This document shows positions 5,412-5,603 of a stretch of DNA of 5,603 bases, one piece after another. How positions within the stretch are numbered: position 1 is the first letter of the stretch; every line of letters begins with the position of its first letter. The notes beneath the pieces were generated by a model. That model was given only the letters and a program-made list of their open reading frames with translations. It made no database searches and was not told the origin of the DNA. The position numbers and the translations under genes were made by a program. Origin of the DNA: JAAYAY01 sp964429355 (GTDB lineage: Bacteria; Planctomycetota; Planctomycetia; Pirellulales; Thermoguttaceae); the NCBI GenBank assembly GCA_964429355.1, contig CAYSCH010000510.1, positions 1 through 5,603 on the forward strand, in the 5' to 3' direction.

Positions 5412-5603
5412 GTGTCCCAGTCAACTCTCCTCGAAGAATACCTCTCTGGTCCCGAAATACTCCGCGAAGCCGTTGCCGGAATGTCCGACGACCATTTCGA
5501 CGCCGCACCCATCCCCGGCAAGTGGTCCACTCGGCAAGTCGTCTGCCACATTGCCGATTGCGAAGTCGTCTATGCCGACCGGATGAATCTCCGATGTGGA
5601 ATT
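5412..5603 (+). CDS. DinB/YfiT-family protein, 5' part only
   Basis: An open frame of 64 codons runs from GTG 5412 to the window end with no stop, so the gene is truncated by the window edge. The N-terminus STLLEEYLSGPEILREAVAG is followed by a PGKWSTRQVVCHIADCE segment (35-51). This is the typical first half of the DinB-like four-helix bundle: Trp38 in the KWS motif and His46 in the HIAD motif, the first of the three usual metal-binding histidines. Family members include bacillithiol- or mycothiol-dependent transferases and many proteins of unknown substrate, so no specific reaction can be assigned. GTG is chosen because it sits ten bases after AAAGG and just before the conserved region; the only upstream alternative seen in this frame is a TTG at 5370. 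The gene has its own probable promoter and is not tightly coupled to the hydrolase. Confidence 0.85.
   Translation, partial: MSQSTLLEEYLSGPEILREAVAGMSDDHFDAAPIPGKWSTRQVVCHIADCEVVYADRMNLRCGI

Overview
The window is GC-rich bacterial chromosome with mostly C- or G-ending codons. It carries housekeeping genes, and I see no mobile element, CRISPR array, rRNA or tRNA. The L33 sequence, a secreted two-domain alpha/beta hydrolase, a Cys-rich zinc-ribbon protein and a DinB-like protein together suggest a member of the Planctomycetota. That placement comes from remembered family resemblance, not from a search.

Layout: bases 1-128 may hold the 5' part of a minus-strand gene (TTG start behind a near-perfect Shine-Dalgarno), but this is weak. 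Bases 129-483 are a relatively AT-rich intergenic and leader region with a candidate promoter and overlapping inverted repeats. It precedes rpmG (ribosomal protein bL33, 484-654). A 231-base spacer with alternative small hairpins leads to recJ (886-2628, single-strand-specific 5'-3' exonuclease of the DHH family). Sixteen bases later comes a 129-residue protein with 13 cysteines (2645-3034), probably co-transcribed with recJ. After a 126-base spacer comes a secreted tandem alpha/beta hydrolase (3161-5230) whose second domain looks catalytically dead. A 181-base intergenic region holds an extended -10 promoter inside an imperfect palindrome. It leads to a DinB-like gene that starts at GTG 5412 and runs off the window end.

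All firmly supported genes are on the plus strand. Functionally they are translation (bL33), DNA repair and recombination (RecJ, possibly with the small zinc protein), a probably exported esterase or related hydrolase, and a DinB/YfiT-fold protein of unknown substrate. No multi-gene novel system is evident. The items most worth a second look are the Cys-rich recJ neighbour with IBR-like cysteine spacing, the pseudo-catalytic second hydrolase domain, and the structured intergenic regions.
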